From Streptomyces broussonetiae (GTDB taxonomy: Bacteria > Actinomycetota > Actinomycetes > Streptomycetales > Streptomycetaceae): a stretch of DNA of 64,000 nt. Positions within the stretch are counted from its first letter, which is position 1; each line of letters begins with the position of its first letter. The stretch is taken from assembly GCF_009796285.1 (NCBI RefSeq), contig NZ_CP047020.1:2914001-2978000 (forward strand), given 5' to 3'. The notes below the pieces were generated by a model, which did no database searches, had not been told where the DNA came from, and saw only the letters and a list, made by a program, of their open reading frames with translations. Both the position numbers and the translations under genes were made by a program. Positions 1 through 9,165 of this stretch are shown here, in pieces.

Positions 1-141
1 AACCGCCGTACGGCCGAGCAGGTCGTACAGGAGATCCTCCAGAGCACCCCGGTGCCCGCGGCGCCCGGGCAGCAGGGCGGCTTCGGCTCTCTGGGCCGAG
101 GCGTCCCGGCGTATCCGCAGCAGCCCCCGCGGAGTCTTTGA
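1..141 (+). CDS. C-terminal end of a probable MoxR-type AAA+ ATPase (partial)
   Basis: An open frame runs in from the window edge and stops at TGA 139-141. The 46 visible residues begin RRTAEQVVQEIL and end in a Pro/Gln/Gly-rich tail, which resembles the last helix and tail of MoxR ATPases. No ATPase motif lies inside the window, so the call rests mainly on context. MoxR, DUF58 and transglutaminase-domain genes commonly form one operon in actinobacteria, and here the stop overlaps the next start by one base. Any other protein upstream of DUF58 remains possible. Confidence 0.5.
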   Translation, partial: NRRTAEQVVQEILQSTPVPAAPGQQGGFGSLGRGVPAYPQQPPRSL

Positions 142-1502
142 TGAGCGCCGGGGGGACCGGGCAGGCGGAGGCCGACCGCGGGGAGGCGGGCGGTGTCCGA
201 ACGGCACTGGCGGGTCTGACGACCCGTGGCCGCTCCTTCCTGGCGGCCGGGATCGCGGCCGCGATCTGCGCCTACGTCCTCGGCCAGAGCGATCTGCTGC
301 GGGTCGGCCTGCTGCTGGCCGTGCTGCCCCTGCTCTGCGCGACCGTGCTCTACCGCACGCGCTACCGGGTGGCCGCCACCCGTCGGCTCGCCCCCGCGCG
401 CGTGCCGGCCGGCAGCGAGGCCCGGGTGCACCTGCGGATGGACAACGTCTCCCGGCTGCCCACCGGCCTGCTGATGCTCCAGGACCGGGTGCCCTACGTC
501 CTCGGGCCCCGCCCCCGGTTCGTGCTGGACCGCGTGGAGCCGGGCGGCCGCCGCGAGGTCTCCTACCGGGTCCGCTCCGACCTGCGCGGCCGCTACCCCC
601 TGGGCCCGCTGCAGCTGCGGCTGACGGACCCCTTCGGGATGTGTGAACTGACCCGCTCCTTCTCGGCGTTCGACACGCTCACGGTCATCCCGCGCGTGGA
701 GCCGCTCGCCCCGGTCCGCTTCAGCGGCGAGGCCAAGGGGTACGGCGACGGGCGGCAGCGCTCGCTGGCCCTGGCGGGCGAGGACGACGTGATCCCGCGC
801 GGCTACCGCTACGGCGACGACCTGCGCCGGGTGCACTGGCGGTCCACCGCACGCTACGGCGAGCTGATGGTGCGCCGCGAGGAGCAGCCCCGGCGCTCCC
901 GCTGCACCGTCCTGCTGGACACCCGGGGCGGTGCCTACGAGGGCGCGGGCCCCGACTCGGCCTTCGAGTGGGCGGTCTCCGCCACCGCCTCGGCGCTGGT
1001 GCACATGCTCGAACGCGGCTTCTCGGTACGGCTGCTGACCGACAGCGGCAGCGCGGTGCCCGGCGAGGGCGGCGACGGGTTCGGGGGCGGCGGCCCGGAG
1101 ACCGCGGACGCGGCCGGGCTGATGATGGACACCCTCGCGGTGATCGACCATTCCGACGGCACGGGCCTGTCCCGGGCCTACGACGTGCTGCGCGGTGGCA
1201 ACGAGGGGCTGCTGGTGGCCTTCCTGGGCGATCTGGACGAGGAACAGGCCGCGACGGTCGCCAAGATGAGCCGGCGCAGCGGCGGTGCCGTCGCCTTCGT
1301 GCTCGACCCGGACACCTGGGTGCGCGAGGCGACCGACGTGCCACGGCCCGGGGACCGGCACGCGGAGCGGTTGCGCATGTTGCGCGAGGCGGGCTGGACG
1401 GCACTGAGCGTGCCGCGCGGCGCCGCGCTGAACGCACTGTGGCAGCAGGCGGACCGGGAGCGTTCGGGTCTGGCCTCGTTGAGCGGGGAGGCGACGGGAT
1501 GA
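141..1502 (+). CDS. DUF58 domain-containing membrane protein
   Basis: A 453-residue protein. Two hydrophobic segments lie at about residues 35-75, followed by a beta-rich region. The DUF58 signature around residues 215-250 contains RGYRYGDDLRRVHWRSTAR, and the C-terminal half has a von Willebrand A-like fold. I chose ATG 141, which overlaps the previous stop, rather than TTG 138. DUF58 proteins are usually encoded with MoxR chaperone ATPases and transglutaminase-like membrane proteins. The gene before and the gene after fit that set, and this stop overlaps the next ATG (ATGA at 1499-1502), so translational coupling is likely. The function is inferred to be assembly of an envelope-associated complex. 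Confidence 0.9.
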   Translation: MSAGGTGQAEADRGEAGGVRTALAGLTTRGRSFLAAGIAAAICAYVLGQSDLLRVGLLLAVLPLLCATVLYRTRYRVAATRRLAPARVPAGSEARVHLRMDNVSRLPTGLLMLQDRVPYVLGPRPRFVLDRVEPGGRREVSYRVRSDLRGRYPLGPLQLRLTDPFGMCELTRSFSAFDTLTVIPRVEPLAPVRFSGEAKGYGDGRQRSLALAGEDDVIPRGYRYGDDLRRVHWRSTARYGELMVRREEQPRRSRCTVLLDTRGGAYEGAGPDSAFEWAVSATASALVHMLERGFSVRLLTDSGSAVPGEGGDGFGGGGPETADAAGLMMDTLAVIDHSDGTGLSRAYDVLRGGNEGLLVAFLGDLDEEQAATVAKMSRRSGGAVAFVLDPDTWVREATDVPRPGDRHAERLRMLREAGWTALSVPRGAALNALWQQADRERSGLASLSGEATG

Positions 1503-3883
1503 GCGGGCGGGCACGACTGGCGCTGTGCGCCGCCGCGGCCACGCTGATGGCCTCCTGCGCGCTGCTTCCGCTGGTGGACGGACCGACCTGGCTGCTGCAA
1601 CTGGTCCCGCTGGTGGCCGTGCAGAGCGGGGTGGGCGCGGCGGCCCGCCGGGTGCCGCTCGGCCGTCCGCTGACCGTGGCGGCGCAGGCGCTGGCCACCC
1701 TGCTCCTGCTGACCCTGGTCTTCGCGCGGCAGCACGCGATCATCGGGCTGATCCCCGGCCCGGGCACCTTCCGTTACCTGGCCGCCCTGCTGCAGCAGGG
1801 CTCCACCGACGTCGGCGAGTACGCGATACCGGCGCCGCTCACCGAGGGCATCAAGCTGATGCTGATCGGTGGGGTCCTGCTGATCGGCCTGCTGGTGGAC
1901 ACCCTCGCGGTGACCTTCCGCAGCGCAGCCCCGGCCGGGCTGCCGCTGCTCGCGCTGTACTCGGTGGCGGCCGGGCTGTCCGACGGCGGGGCCGGCTGGC
2001 TGTGGTTCCTGGTGGCGGCGGCCGGCTATCTGATGCTGCTGCTCGCCGAGGGCCGCGACCGGCTGGCGCAGTGGGGCCGGGTCTTCGGCGGCGGGCCCCG
2101 CTCCCCGGGCGTTCCGGACGGCGGCGCGGTGGCCCCGGTGCGCACCGGGCGCCGGATCGGCGCGGTGGCGCTCGGGGTGGCCCTGCTGGTGCCGCTGGCG
2201 CTGCCCGCGATGAGCGGCGGCCTGCTGGACGCTGCCGGTACCGGAGTGGGGGCAGGCAACGGCAACGGTGGCACGGTCTCCGCGGTCAACCCGCTGGTGT
2301 CGCTGCGCGACAGCCTGAACACGACCAACGACCGCCAGGTGCTGTCCGTGAAGACCAGCACCAACGACGTCTCGGACCTGTATCTGCGGATCGTCTCCCT
2401 GGACGACTTCGACGGCACCACCTGGAGACCGGCCCAGCGCCACATCGTCGGCGTCCCGGACACGCTTCCCACGCCCGTCGGCCTGAGCGCGGACGTCAAG
2501 CGCGGCACGGTGACCACGACGATCTCGGCGGCGGACTGGTACGCCCAGGACTGGCTGCCGATGCCGTACCCGCCGAGCGGGGTGAAGATCGCCGGCCGGT
2601 GGCGCTACGAGCCCGTCGGCATGACCCTCGTCGGCGACCACGGCCAGAACACCCGCGGGGAGACCTACCAGGTGACCAGCCTGGACGTCGAGCCGACCGC
2701 GCAGCAGCTCGCCTCCGCGCCGGAGCCGCCCGCGGCCCTCAAGCGCGAGTACACCCAGGTGCCGGCCGCGCTGCCCAAGGTGGTGGCCCAGACGGCCAGG
2801 CAGATCACCGCGGGCACGCGCAACCACTACGAGGAAGCGGTCAGGCTCCAGGACTACTTCGCCCTCACGGGCGGTTTCCAGTACGACACCCAGGTCGAGG
2901 TCGGCCGCGGTCCCAACGCCATCGCAACCTTCCTGAAGAAGAAGCAGGGCTTTTGCGTCCACTTCTCCTTCGCCATGGCGGCGATGGCCCGCACCCTCGG
3001 CATCCCGGCGCGGGTCGCGGTGGGCTTCGCCCCGGGCACCCCGCAGCCCGACGGCACGGTCTCGGTGAACCAGAAGGACGCGCACGCCTGGCCCGAGCTG
3101 TACTTCGAGGGCGTGGGCTGGACCCGCTTCGAGCCGACCCCGACCCGGGGCACCACGCCGTCGTACACCCAGTCCGACACACCGGGCACCTCACTGCCGG
3201 ACCAGGGCCTGCCGTCGCACCAGTCGTCCACGGCGCCCTCGTCGGCCGCCTCGCCCAGTGGGAACTGCTCGCCCAAGCTGGTCAAGCTCCAGGGCTGCGA
3301 CACCGCGTCCGCCGCGGCGGTGCCGCACAGCGGTGGCGGGGGCGCGGGTCTGTGGTGGGCCCTGCTGATCGGGCTGGCCGCGCTCGTGGTGCTGGCCGTT
3401 CCGCTGTCGCCGTTGCTGTGGCGGGCGCGGATGCGGTCGGTGCGGCTGGGGACGCATGCCCGGACCGAGGAGGGTGCGGCGGCACACACCCTGGCCGCCT
3501 GGCAGGAGCTGGCCGACAGCGCCTGGGACTACGGCATCGCGCCGGACGAGTCGCTGACCCCGCGCGGCGCGGCCGACCGGATCGTCAGGCTCGGCGAGCT
3601 GGACCCGGCGGCCGGTGCCGCGGTGCACCGGGTGGCGGACGCGGTGGAGCAGGTGCTGTACGCGCCGCGACCGCGCCCGGCGACGGGTGCGGCACAGGAC
3701 GTGCGCCGGGCCGTCGAGGGGCTGCGCGGCGCGGTCGGTGCCGGTGCGCGACTGCGGGCGCTGTTCCTGCCCCGCTCGGCGGTGCGGGTGCTGTGGGCAG
3801 CCTCGGCCCGCTGGTCCGCGCTGCGGGCCCGGGTGACGGCGGCCCGACCGAGTCTGCGCCGTCCGTCGGAGCAGCGGAGCTGA
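1499..3883 (+). CDS. Transglutaminase-domain polytopic membrane protein (TgpA/DUF3488 type)
   Basis: A 794-residue protein. Several membrane helices fill about residues 5-240. An extracellular region follows with a papain-like transglutaminase core: Cys486 in GFCVHFSFAMA and His529 in DAHAWPELYFEG. The usual third acidic residue is probably the Glu of RFEPTP. A further helix lies near residue 620, and the C-terminal cytoplasmic tail resembles DUF4129. The start overlaps the stop of the DUF58 gene by four bases. Family members are membrane proteases or transglutaminases working with DUF58/MoxR; the substrate is unknown. It closes the three-gene operon and is followed at once by a strong hairpin. 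Confidence 0.92.
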   Translation: MSGRARLALCAAAATLMASCALLPLVDGPTWLLQLVPLVAVQSGVGAAARRVPLGRPLTVAAQALATLLLLTLVFARQHAIIGLIPGPGTFRYLAALLQQGSTDVGEYAIPAPLTEGIKLMLIGGVLLIGLLVDTLAVTFRSAAPAGLPLLALYSVAAGLSDGGAGWLWFLVAAAGYLMLLLAEGRDRLAQWGRVFGGGPRSPGVPDGGAVAPVRTGRRIGAVALGVALLVPLALPAMSGGLLDAAGTGVGAGNGNGGTVSAVNPLVSLRDSLNTTNDRQVLSVKTSTNDVSDLYLRIVSLDDFDGTTWRPAQRHIVGVPDTLPTPVGLSADVKRGTVTTTISAADWYAQDWLPMPYPPSGVKIAGRWRYEPVGMTLVGDHGQNTRGETYQVTSLDVEPTAQQLASAPEPPAALKREYTQVPAALPKVVAQTARQITAGTRNHYEEAVRLQDYFALTGGFQYDTQVEVGRGPNAIATFLKKKQGFCVHFSFAMAAMARTLGIPARVAVGFAPGTPQPDGTVSVNQKDAHAWPELYFEGVGWTRFEPTPTRGTTPSYTQSDTPGTSLPDQGLPSHQSSTAPSSAASPSGNCSPKLVKLQGCDTASAAAVPHSGGGGAGLWWALLIGLAALVVLAVPLSPLLWRARMRSVRLGTHARTEEGAAAHTLAAWQELADSAWDYGIAPDESLTPRGAADRIVRLGELDPAAGAAVHRVADAVEQVLYAPRPRPATGAAQDVRRAVEGLRGAVGAGARLRALFLPRSAVRVLWAASARWSALRARVTAARPSLRRPSEQRS

Positions 3884-3887
3884 GACG

Positions 3888-3934
3888 CAACGTGTGAGGG
3901 GCGGCCACCCAAGGTGGCCGCCCCTCACACGTTG
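3888..3934. terminator. Perfect 22-bp inverted repeat, bidirectional terminator
   Basis: Arms 3888-3909 and 3913-3934 are perfectly complementary around a 3-nt loop (CAA). The hairpin starts five bases after the stop at 3881-3883 and lies 33 bases beyond the end of the convergent DUF3040 gene, so it can end transcription from both sides. There is no clear U-tract, as is common for Streptomyces terminators. Confidence 0.85.
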
Positions 3935-3966
3935 TCTGTCGGTGCCGGCACAGTCCGTCGGCGGCG

Positions 3967-4350
3967 TCAGCGGCCCTGTTCGTCCCGGCGGCGCTGCCAG
4001 CGCTCCTCGATCCGGTCCATCATGGACCGCTTGGTGCGCACCGGGCGGCGAGCGGCGCCCGCGGGCTGCTCGCCCGGTTTGGGGGCCTTGCGCCAGCCGG
4101 TGACGGCGAGTACGGCACAGCCGAGCATGACGAGGAAACCCACCACGCTGACCCAGATCAGCTGCGCGACCATTCCGGCCATGAGGAGCGCGATACCTAC
4201 GAGAAAGCCTGCGACCGCCTGGTAGACCCGGCGCCGGGTGTACGTGCGCAGTCCGCTTCCCTCAAGCGCCGACGCGAACTTGGGATCTTCGGCGTACAGC
4301 GCTCGCTCCATTTGCTCGAGCATGCGCTGCTCGTGCTCCGAGAGCGGCAC
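3967..4350 (-). CDS. DUF3040 domain-containing membrane protein
   Basis: A 127-residue protein. It opens with the family hallmark MPLSEHEQRMLEQMERALYA. Two membrane helices at about residues 44-87 form a hairpin, and a basic, Arg-rich tail follows. DUF3040 proteins are small actinobacterial membrane proteins of unknown role. A member lies close to the mra/fts cluster in mycobacteria, which fits this neighbourhood. The gene is convergent with the transglutaminase operon and separated from it by the strong terminator. The 277 bases upstream hold no gene I can support. Confidence 0.9.
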   Translation of the reverse strand: MPLSEHEQRMLEQMERALYAEDPKFASALEGSGLRTYTRRRVYQAVAGFLVGIALLMAGMVAQLIWVSVVGFLVMLGCAVLAVTGWRKAPKPGEQPAGAARRPVRTKRSMMDRIEERWQRRRDEQGR

Positions 4351-4627
4351 GGAGTCCTCCTCATCGTGCAGTCGCCGGGGCGACCCGGGGGGTCCCTTCA
4401 GGATAGGCAGGGAATCGCCCCCGTGAAACCCGCCCCTCTACGCCAATTGGCCAACCGGGATCCGTCATGGCCGTCCCGGCTCGCTGAGGCTTCCATTCCC
4501 CTGCGGCCGACCCGTCATGCCGGGTGGTGCACCTCGATCATACGGCGCAAACCCCTCGATCGGAGGTCTTGTGTCGTACTCCATCCGCCCTCGATGCCCT
4601 GATCAGCGGTGGGTCCCGGCAGTACGG

Positions 4628-5398
4628 TCAGGCCTCGGCGGCACCCGGCGTCTCACCGAGCACATGCAGCTGGGTGGCGACGGAGTGGAACGCGGGCAAC
4701 TCCGCTGCGGCGGCCTCCAGCTTCAGGAGCGCCTCGAGGGCGCCGGGCTCGGTGTCCACCAGGACGCCGGGAACGAGGTCGGCGAAAACCCGCACACCGT
4801 GCACGGCTCCGATGGCCAGGCCCGCGCCTTCGACCAGCGCGGTGAGCTGCTCGGCGGTGAACCGGCGCGGCATCGGGTCGCCGCTGCCCCAACGGCCGTC
4901 GGGGTCCTGGAGCGCCTGCCGGGCCTCGGTGAAGTGGCCGGCGAGGGCGCGGGCGAGCACGGCACCGCCGAGCCCGGCTGCGAGCAGACTGAGGACGCCC
5001 TCCGTGCGCAGGGCCGCGACCGCGTTGCTCACGCCCTCGGCCGGGTCGTCGACGTACTCCAGGACGCCATGGCACAGCACGGCGTCGTAGCCTCCGCGCT
5101 CGACCACGTCGAACAGGCCGTGGGCGTCGCCCTGGACGCCCCGGACCCGGTCGGCGACGCCGGCCTCGGCGGCCCGGCGCTCCAGCGCGAAGAGCGCGTT
5201 CGGGCTGGGGTCGACCACGGTGACATGGTGGCCGAGCCGGGCGAGGGGCACGGCGAAGTTGCCGCTGCCGCCTCCGGTGTCGAGGACGTCCAGCGAGTCC
5301 CGGCCCGTGGCCTTGACCCGGCGGTCGAGGGCGTCCTGCAGGACCTCCCAGACCACGGCGGTACGGAGAGAGGCGCGGGGGCGCGTCGGGTCCGACAC
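4628..5398 (-). CDS. Class I SAM-dependent methyltransferase
   Basis: A 256-residue protein from a GTG at 5398, preceded by GAGGAG about eight bases upstream; the open frame extends further but without family resemblance. Motif I is VLDTGGGSGNFA (residues 38-49), followed by the acidic end of strand 2 (VVDPS). The post-motif segment DAVLCHGVLEYVDDP resembles methyltransferase motif IV/post-I regions. The substrate cannot be told from sequence. Proteins of this subfamily with the GGGSGN motif are often annotated only as methyltransferase domain protein. The gene follows the HEPN-type gene on the same strand after about 120 bases. Confidence 0.85.
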   Translation of the reverse strand: MSDPTRPRASLRTAVVWEVLQDALDRRVKATGRDSLDVLDTGGGSGNFAVPLARLGHHVTVVDPSPNALFALERRAAEAGVADRVRGVQGDAHGLFDVVERGGYDAVLCHGVLEYVDDPAEGVSNAVAALRTEGVLSLLAAGLGGAVLARALAGHFTEARQALQDPDGRWGSGDPMPRRFTAEQLTALVEGAGLAIGAVHGVRVFADLVPGVLVDTEPGALEALLKLEAAAAELPAFHSVATQLHVLGETPGAAEA

Positions 5399-5522
5399 GG
5401 CAGTTGACTCCTCGGCAGGGCGGAACGCTTCAGGCGACCTCCACCCTATTGCCTCCGGTGCTCTGCCGGTCACCGCGACCGGACAGGGCGCGCTGCGTCT
5501 CGCTCGGCGGACTTCTCGGTGC

Positions 5523-6092
5523 TCAGCCCGCGTCCGGAAGGTCACCGCGCGCTCTCGGGCCGGTCCCTTCCCCGCCGTCCCGGGCGTCCCTGCGGGGCTG
5601 GGGCAGGACGGGCTGGAGGACGAGCATCCGCTCCACGATCCGCAGGAACATCCCGACGTCGCGTATGAGGTCGTCGGCATCACGCTGTCCGGCCGCGCCC
5701 TGGATACCGGCCTCGGCGCGGGCGCGGCGGGCGGCGCCGGAGGCGAACAGCGCGCTCCACTCGGTCAGTTCGGGTGCGATCTCGGGGAGCACCTCCCAGG
5801 CGCTGCGGATCCGCGCGCGGCGACGCGGTGAGGTCTCGGGGCGCCCCAGGGCGGCGAGTACGGCGGCGGCGGTGCGCAGGGCGGCGAGGTGGGCCGTCGC
5901 ATAGCGTTCGTTCGGCGTGTCCAGGACGGCGGCCTCCTCCAGTCCGGCGCGGGCCTGGGCGAGCAGGTCGAGGGCGGCGGGCGGGGCCGTGGTCCGGCGG
6001 AGCACGGGGTGCACATCGCTCGCCCGGCCGGTCAGTGAGGGGGCAGGGCCGGTGGCGCGGCGCCGGCGGGCGGCGGCGGACGGGTTGGCCAT
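5523..6092 (-). CDS. SAV_6107 family HEPN-type protein
   Basis: A 189-residue helical protein with an ideal AGGAGG ahead of the ATG at 6092. The core (about residues 35-150) is a bundle of Ala/Leu-rich helices containing NERYATAHLAALRTAAAVLAA and later DLIRDVGMFLRIVERM. This matches the actinobacterial SAV_6107 family, described as HEPN-like. The catalytic RxxxxxH of HEPN nucleases is not evident, so RNase activity should not be assumed. The Arg-rich N-terminus and the Gly/Arg tail look disordered. The role is unknown. Confidence 0.75.
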   Translation of the reverse strand: MANPSAAARRRRATGPAPSLTGRASDVHPVLRRTTAPPAALDLLAQARAGLEEAAVLDTPNERYATAHLAALRTAAAVLAALGRPETSPRRRARIRSAWEVLPEIAPELTEWSALFASGAARRARAEAGIQGAAGQRDADDLIRDVGMFLRIVERMLVLQPVLPQPRRDARDGGEGTGPRARGDLPDAG

Positions 6093-6211
6093 GACGAACC
6101 TCCTGTCGTCTGGGTGACGGCACGGGTGCCGTATGTGCCCATCGTGAGGTATGGCACTGACAATCCGATCTGACCTGCGGCTTTGCTTCGATCGTAGGTT
6201 CGGGCGTATTT

Positions 6212-6240
6212 TTGCACTGACCAGTCAGTTCAAATATTGG
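6212..6240 (+). promoter_or_regulatory. Candidate promoter of the ABC/Pip/tetR operon
   Basis: A TTGCAC hexamer (6212-6217) is followed after 17 bases by TATTGG (6235-6240); AAATAT at 6232-6237 is an alternative -10. The region is markedly A/T-rich for this genome. It lies 19 bases before the GTG start of the ABC gene. The palindromic operator at 6216-6229 sits in the spacer, as expected for repression. Confidence 0.45.
6216..6229. promoter_or_regulatory. TetR-type operator palindrome (ACTGAC-CA-GTCAGT)
   Basis: A perfect palindrome with six-base arms ACTGAC (6216-6221) and GTCAGT (6224-6229) around CA. Motifs of the form TGACYRGTCA are typical operators of AcrR/TetR regulators. It overlaps the candidate promoter of an operon whose third gene encodes a TetR regulator, so autoregulation of the operon is the simple reading. 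Confidence 0.65.
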
Positions 6241-6258
6241 CGATCAGGCAGGGGGCTG

Positions 6259-7047
6259 GTGGACGGCGTGAACGTCACGGCCGAGGGACTCGGGCTCAAG
6301 GGACCGCGGGGATGGGCCTTCCGCGGCATCACCCTCGACGCGAAGCCCGGCTCGCTCATCGCGATCGAGGGACCGTCCGGCTCCGGCCGTACGTCGTTGC
6401 TCCTCGCGCTCACCGGGCGGATGAAGCCCACCGAGGGAACGGCCGCCGTCGGCGGACTCGGGCTCCCCAAGCGGATGGCCGCGCTGCGCCGGATCAGCGC
6501 GGTGGCCAACGTGTCCGGGGTGACCGACCTGGAGCCGGCCCTGACCGTTGGCGAGCACCTGCGCGAACGGGCCCTGCTGCAGAGCCGGTTCACCGACTCC
6601 CTGCCCGACCTGCTGCGTCCCCGCCCGCAGCGCGCGCACGAGGCACGGCTGCGCGTCGATGCGGCGCTGGCCGCCGCAGGGCTCGACCTCGAGTCGCTGC
6701 CCAAGGGCTCCCGCACGGCCGTACGGGACCTGGAGCGGCTCCAGGAGCTGCGGCTGTCCGTCGCCCTGGCGCTGCTCGGCCGCCCCGGGCTGCTCGGCGT
6801 CGACGACATCGACCTGAAGCTCTCGGACGCCGAACGCGCCGAGGCCTGGGACCTGCTGCGCTCACTCACGCGCGCGGGGACGACGGTCGCGGCCGTCTGC
6901 CGCACCGCGCCCGCCGACTGCGTGGCCGTACGGACCGGGGCCAAGGACGCCGAGGCCAGGGGCGACGAGGACGCCGCGGCCGGCGCGAACGACGACACGG
7001 ACGACGAGAAGAGCGACCCCGAGGAGGATGCCGATGCGCTCGCCTAG
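6259..7047 (+). CDS. Degenerate ABC-type ATP-binding protein paired with a YhgE/Pip membrane protein
   Basis: A 262-residue protein from GTG 6259 with an AGGGGG ribosome site just upstream; GTG 6268 is an alternative. The fold is that of an ABC ATPase, with a P-loop at residues 38-46 reading GPSGSGRTS. The invariant Walker A lysine is therefore Arg44. A Walker B-like segment LLGVDDID is visible, but no LSGGQ signature. The C-terminal 35 residues are Asp/Glu-rich and low complexity. The gene overlaps the next start by 14 bases. It probably partners the Pip-family protein as an exporter-like complex, but ATP hydrolysis is doubtful without the lysine and signature motif. Confidence 0.8.
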   Translation: MDGVNVTAEGLGLKGPRGWAFRGITLDAKPGSLIAIEGPSGSGRTSLLLALTGRMKPTEGTAAVGGLGLPKRMAALRRISAVANVSGVTDLEPALTVGEHLRERALLQSRFTDSLPDLLRPRPQRAHEARLRVDAALAAAGLDLESLPKGSRTAVRDLERLQELRLSVALALLGRPGLLGVDDIDLKLSDAERAEAWDLLRSLTRAGTTVAAVCRTAPADCVAVRTGAKDAEARGDEDAAAGANDDTDDEKSDPEEDADALA

Positions 7048-9118
7048 GCTGGCCGCGCTCGAGCTGAGGCGTTTCGGGCGCGGGAAGCTGCCGCGCGCCG
7101 CACTGGTCGCGCTGCTCGTGCTCCCGCTGCTCTACGGCGCCCTGTACCTGTGGTCCTTCTGGGACCCGTACGGCCGCCTGGACCGCATCCCGGTGGCTCT
7201 GGTCAACGACGACAAGGGCGCCACGGCGGGCGGGAAGAGGATCACCGCCGGGGACGACATCGTCGCCGGGCTGCGCGACAGCCGCACCTTCGACTGGCAC
7301 GAGGTGAGCGACGAGGAGGCCCGCAAGGGCGTCGAGGACGGCACGTACTACCTGTCGCTGACCATGCCGGCGGACTTCAGCGGGCGGATCGCGTCCAGTT
7401 CGGGGAACTCCCCCGGGACCGGCGCCCTCAGGGTGCGCACCAACGACGCGAACAACTACATCGTCGGCCAGATCTCCCGCACCGTCTTCAACGAGGTGCG
7501 CTCGGCCGCCTCCACGAAGGCCTCCCGCACCTTCCTGGACAAGATCTTCGTCTCCTTCTCCGACATCCACGGCAAGACGGTCACGGCCGCCGAGGGTGCC
7601 GACCGGCTGAACACCGGTATCGGCAAGGCGGAGAAGGGTTCCAAGGACCTCGCGGACGGCCTGCAGGACGCCAGGAGCGGCAGCGGCAAGCTGGCCAAGG
7701 GCCTGAAGAAGCTGGACACGGGGGCCGGTGACCTCCAGGACGGGTCCCGGCAGGTCGCCGACGGCACCCAGGCGCTCGCCGACAAGGTCAACGGCGTCTA
7801 CGACCAGGCCGGTCCGTTCCTGAAGGACAACGAGAAGACCATCGGGGACACCGCCCGCCTGGTCTCCGACTCGGCGAAGACGGTCAAGGACAACCTCGAC
7901 GTCCTGATGAAGCTCGCGCCGGTCGCCGACAAGACCGTGCACGGCTCCTCGGCCGTCCTGGACACGATCTACCGGACGCGCTGCGAGAACGCGCCCCTGC
8001 CCGACCCTGCCTGCGCGGACCTCGAGCGGGCCAGGACGGCCGCGGCCGAGGTGACCACCGTCGCCGACGACCTCGACACGCTGGTCGCCGACCAGGACGG
8101 CGACCTGAAGACGATGCGGGCCAACCTGGGCACGCTGCAGAAGCAGGCCGACGCGCTCGCCGCGCGCGCTCCGCACCTGTACGAGGACGTCGACGACGCC
8201 GTCAAGAAGATCGACAAGCTGAACGACGGCGCGCAGCAGGTCGCCGCGGGCGCCAAGAAGCTGCACACCGGGCTCGGCACCGCCCGGGCCGGCGCGGACA
8301 CCCTGGACACGGGCATCGGCACGGCCGCGTCGGGCGCCCAGACCCTCAACGGCGGCCTGTTCAAGCTGTCCGACGGCTCCGGGAAGCTCGCCGGCGGGCT
8401 GCACGACGGCGCGAAGAAGATCCCGGACTACGACAAGCACCAACGCGACGCGCGCACCGGGGTGATGGCCGACCCCGTCCAGCTCGCCTCCCAGGACCTG
8501 CACAAGGCACCGAACTACGGCACCGGGTTCGCCCCGTACTTCATCCCGCTGTCCCTCTGGGTCGGCGCGATGGTGGCCTACATGCTGATCCAGCCGCTCA
8601 ACCGGCGTGCCCTGGCGGCCGGTTCGTCCGCATGGCGGATCGCGCTCGCGGGCTGGCTGCCGGTGGTCGCCGTGGGCGTGCTCCAGGTGTCCGCGCTGAT
8701 GGCCGTGCTGCACTGGGCGATCGGGCTGCAGATGCTGCACGCGGCCGGCACGATCGGCTTCCTGTTCCTGGTCACGGCGTGCTTCGCCGCGATCGTGCAG
8801 TGGCTGAACGCCCGCTTCGGCGCGGCCGGCCGGATCCTGGTGCTGGCGCTGCTGATGCTCCAGCTGACCTCGGCGGGCGGCACGTACCCCGTACAGACGA
8901 GTCCGGGCTTCTTCAACGCGATCCACCCGTTCCTGCCGATGAGCTACATCGTGGCGGCGCTGCGCCGGCTGATCACGGGCGGCGGACTCGGTCCGGTCTG
9001 GCAGGCGTGCGCCGTGCTCGCCGCGTTCACCGCGGGGGCGCTCGCCCTGACCGCCCTCGCGGCCCGGCGGCGCCAGGTGTGGACGCTGGACCGGCTGCAT
9101 CCGGAGCTGAGTCTGTGA
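7034..9118 (+). CDS. YhgE/Pip family membrane protein
   Basis: A 694-residue protein. I chose ATG 7034 because GAGGAG (7021-7026) is well spaced for it but sits only one base before ATG 7028. An N-terminal membrane helix (about 20-42) leads into the YhgE N-domain (VALVNDDKGA). Long helical repeats rich in LADGL/GSGKLAKGLKKLDTGAGDL patterns fill residues 190-470, as in Pip/YhgE and EsaA proteins. Five or six C-terminal helices follow from about residue 510. Relatives include phage-infection proteins and membrane components of ABC-2-like or type VII systems. Its operon with an ABC protein and a TetR regulator suggests an envelope export or drug-response role. Confidence 0.9.
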   Translation: MRSPRLAALELRRFGRGKLPRAALVALLVLPLLYGALYLWSFWDPYGRLDRIPVALVNDDKGATAGGKRITAGDDIVAGLRDSRTFDWHEVSDEEARKGVEDGTYYLSLTMPADFSGRIASSSGNSPGTGALRVRTNDANNYIVGQISRTVFNEVRSAASTKASRTFLDKIFVSFSDIHGKTVTAAEGADRLNTGIGKAEKGSKDLADGLQDARSGSGKLAKGLKKLDTGAGDLQDGSRQVADGTQALADKVNGVYDQAGPFLKDNEKTIGDTARLVSDSAKTVKDNLDVLMKLAPVADKTVHGSSAVLDTIYRTRCENAPLPDPACADLERARTAAAEVTTVADDLDTLVADQDGDLKTMRANLGTLQKQADALAARAPHLYEDVDDAVKKIDKLNDGAQQVAAGAKKLHTGLGTARAGADTLDTGIGTAASGAQTLNGGLFKLSDGSGKLAGGLHDGAKKIPDYDKHQRDARTGVMADPVQLASQDLHKAPNYGTGFAPYFIPLSLWVGAMVAYMLIQPLNRRALAAGSSAWRIALAGWLPVVAVGVLQVSALMAVLHWAIGLQMLHAAGTIGFLFLVTACFAAIVQWLNARFGAAGRILVLALLMLQLTSAGGTYPVQTSPGFFNAIHPFLPMSYIVAALRRLITGGGLGPVWQACAVLAAFTAGALALTALAARRRQVWTLDRLHPELSL

Positions 9119-9165
9119 TCCCCGGTGACGCCCCGCACGCGCGCGTACCTGTGAGAATCGGGTCC

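Noticed and set aside
968..1498. Upstream extension of the transglutaminase-domain gene
   Set aside because: It runs over the DUF58 gene in another frame with Arg-rich sequence; ATG 1499 overlaps the DUF58 stop as expected in an operon.
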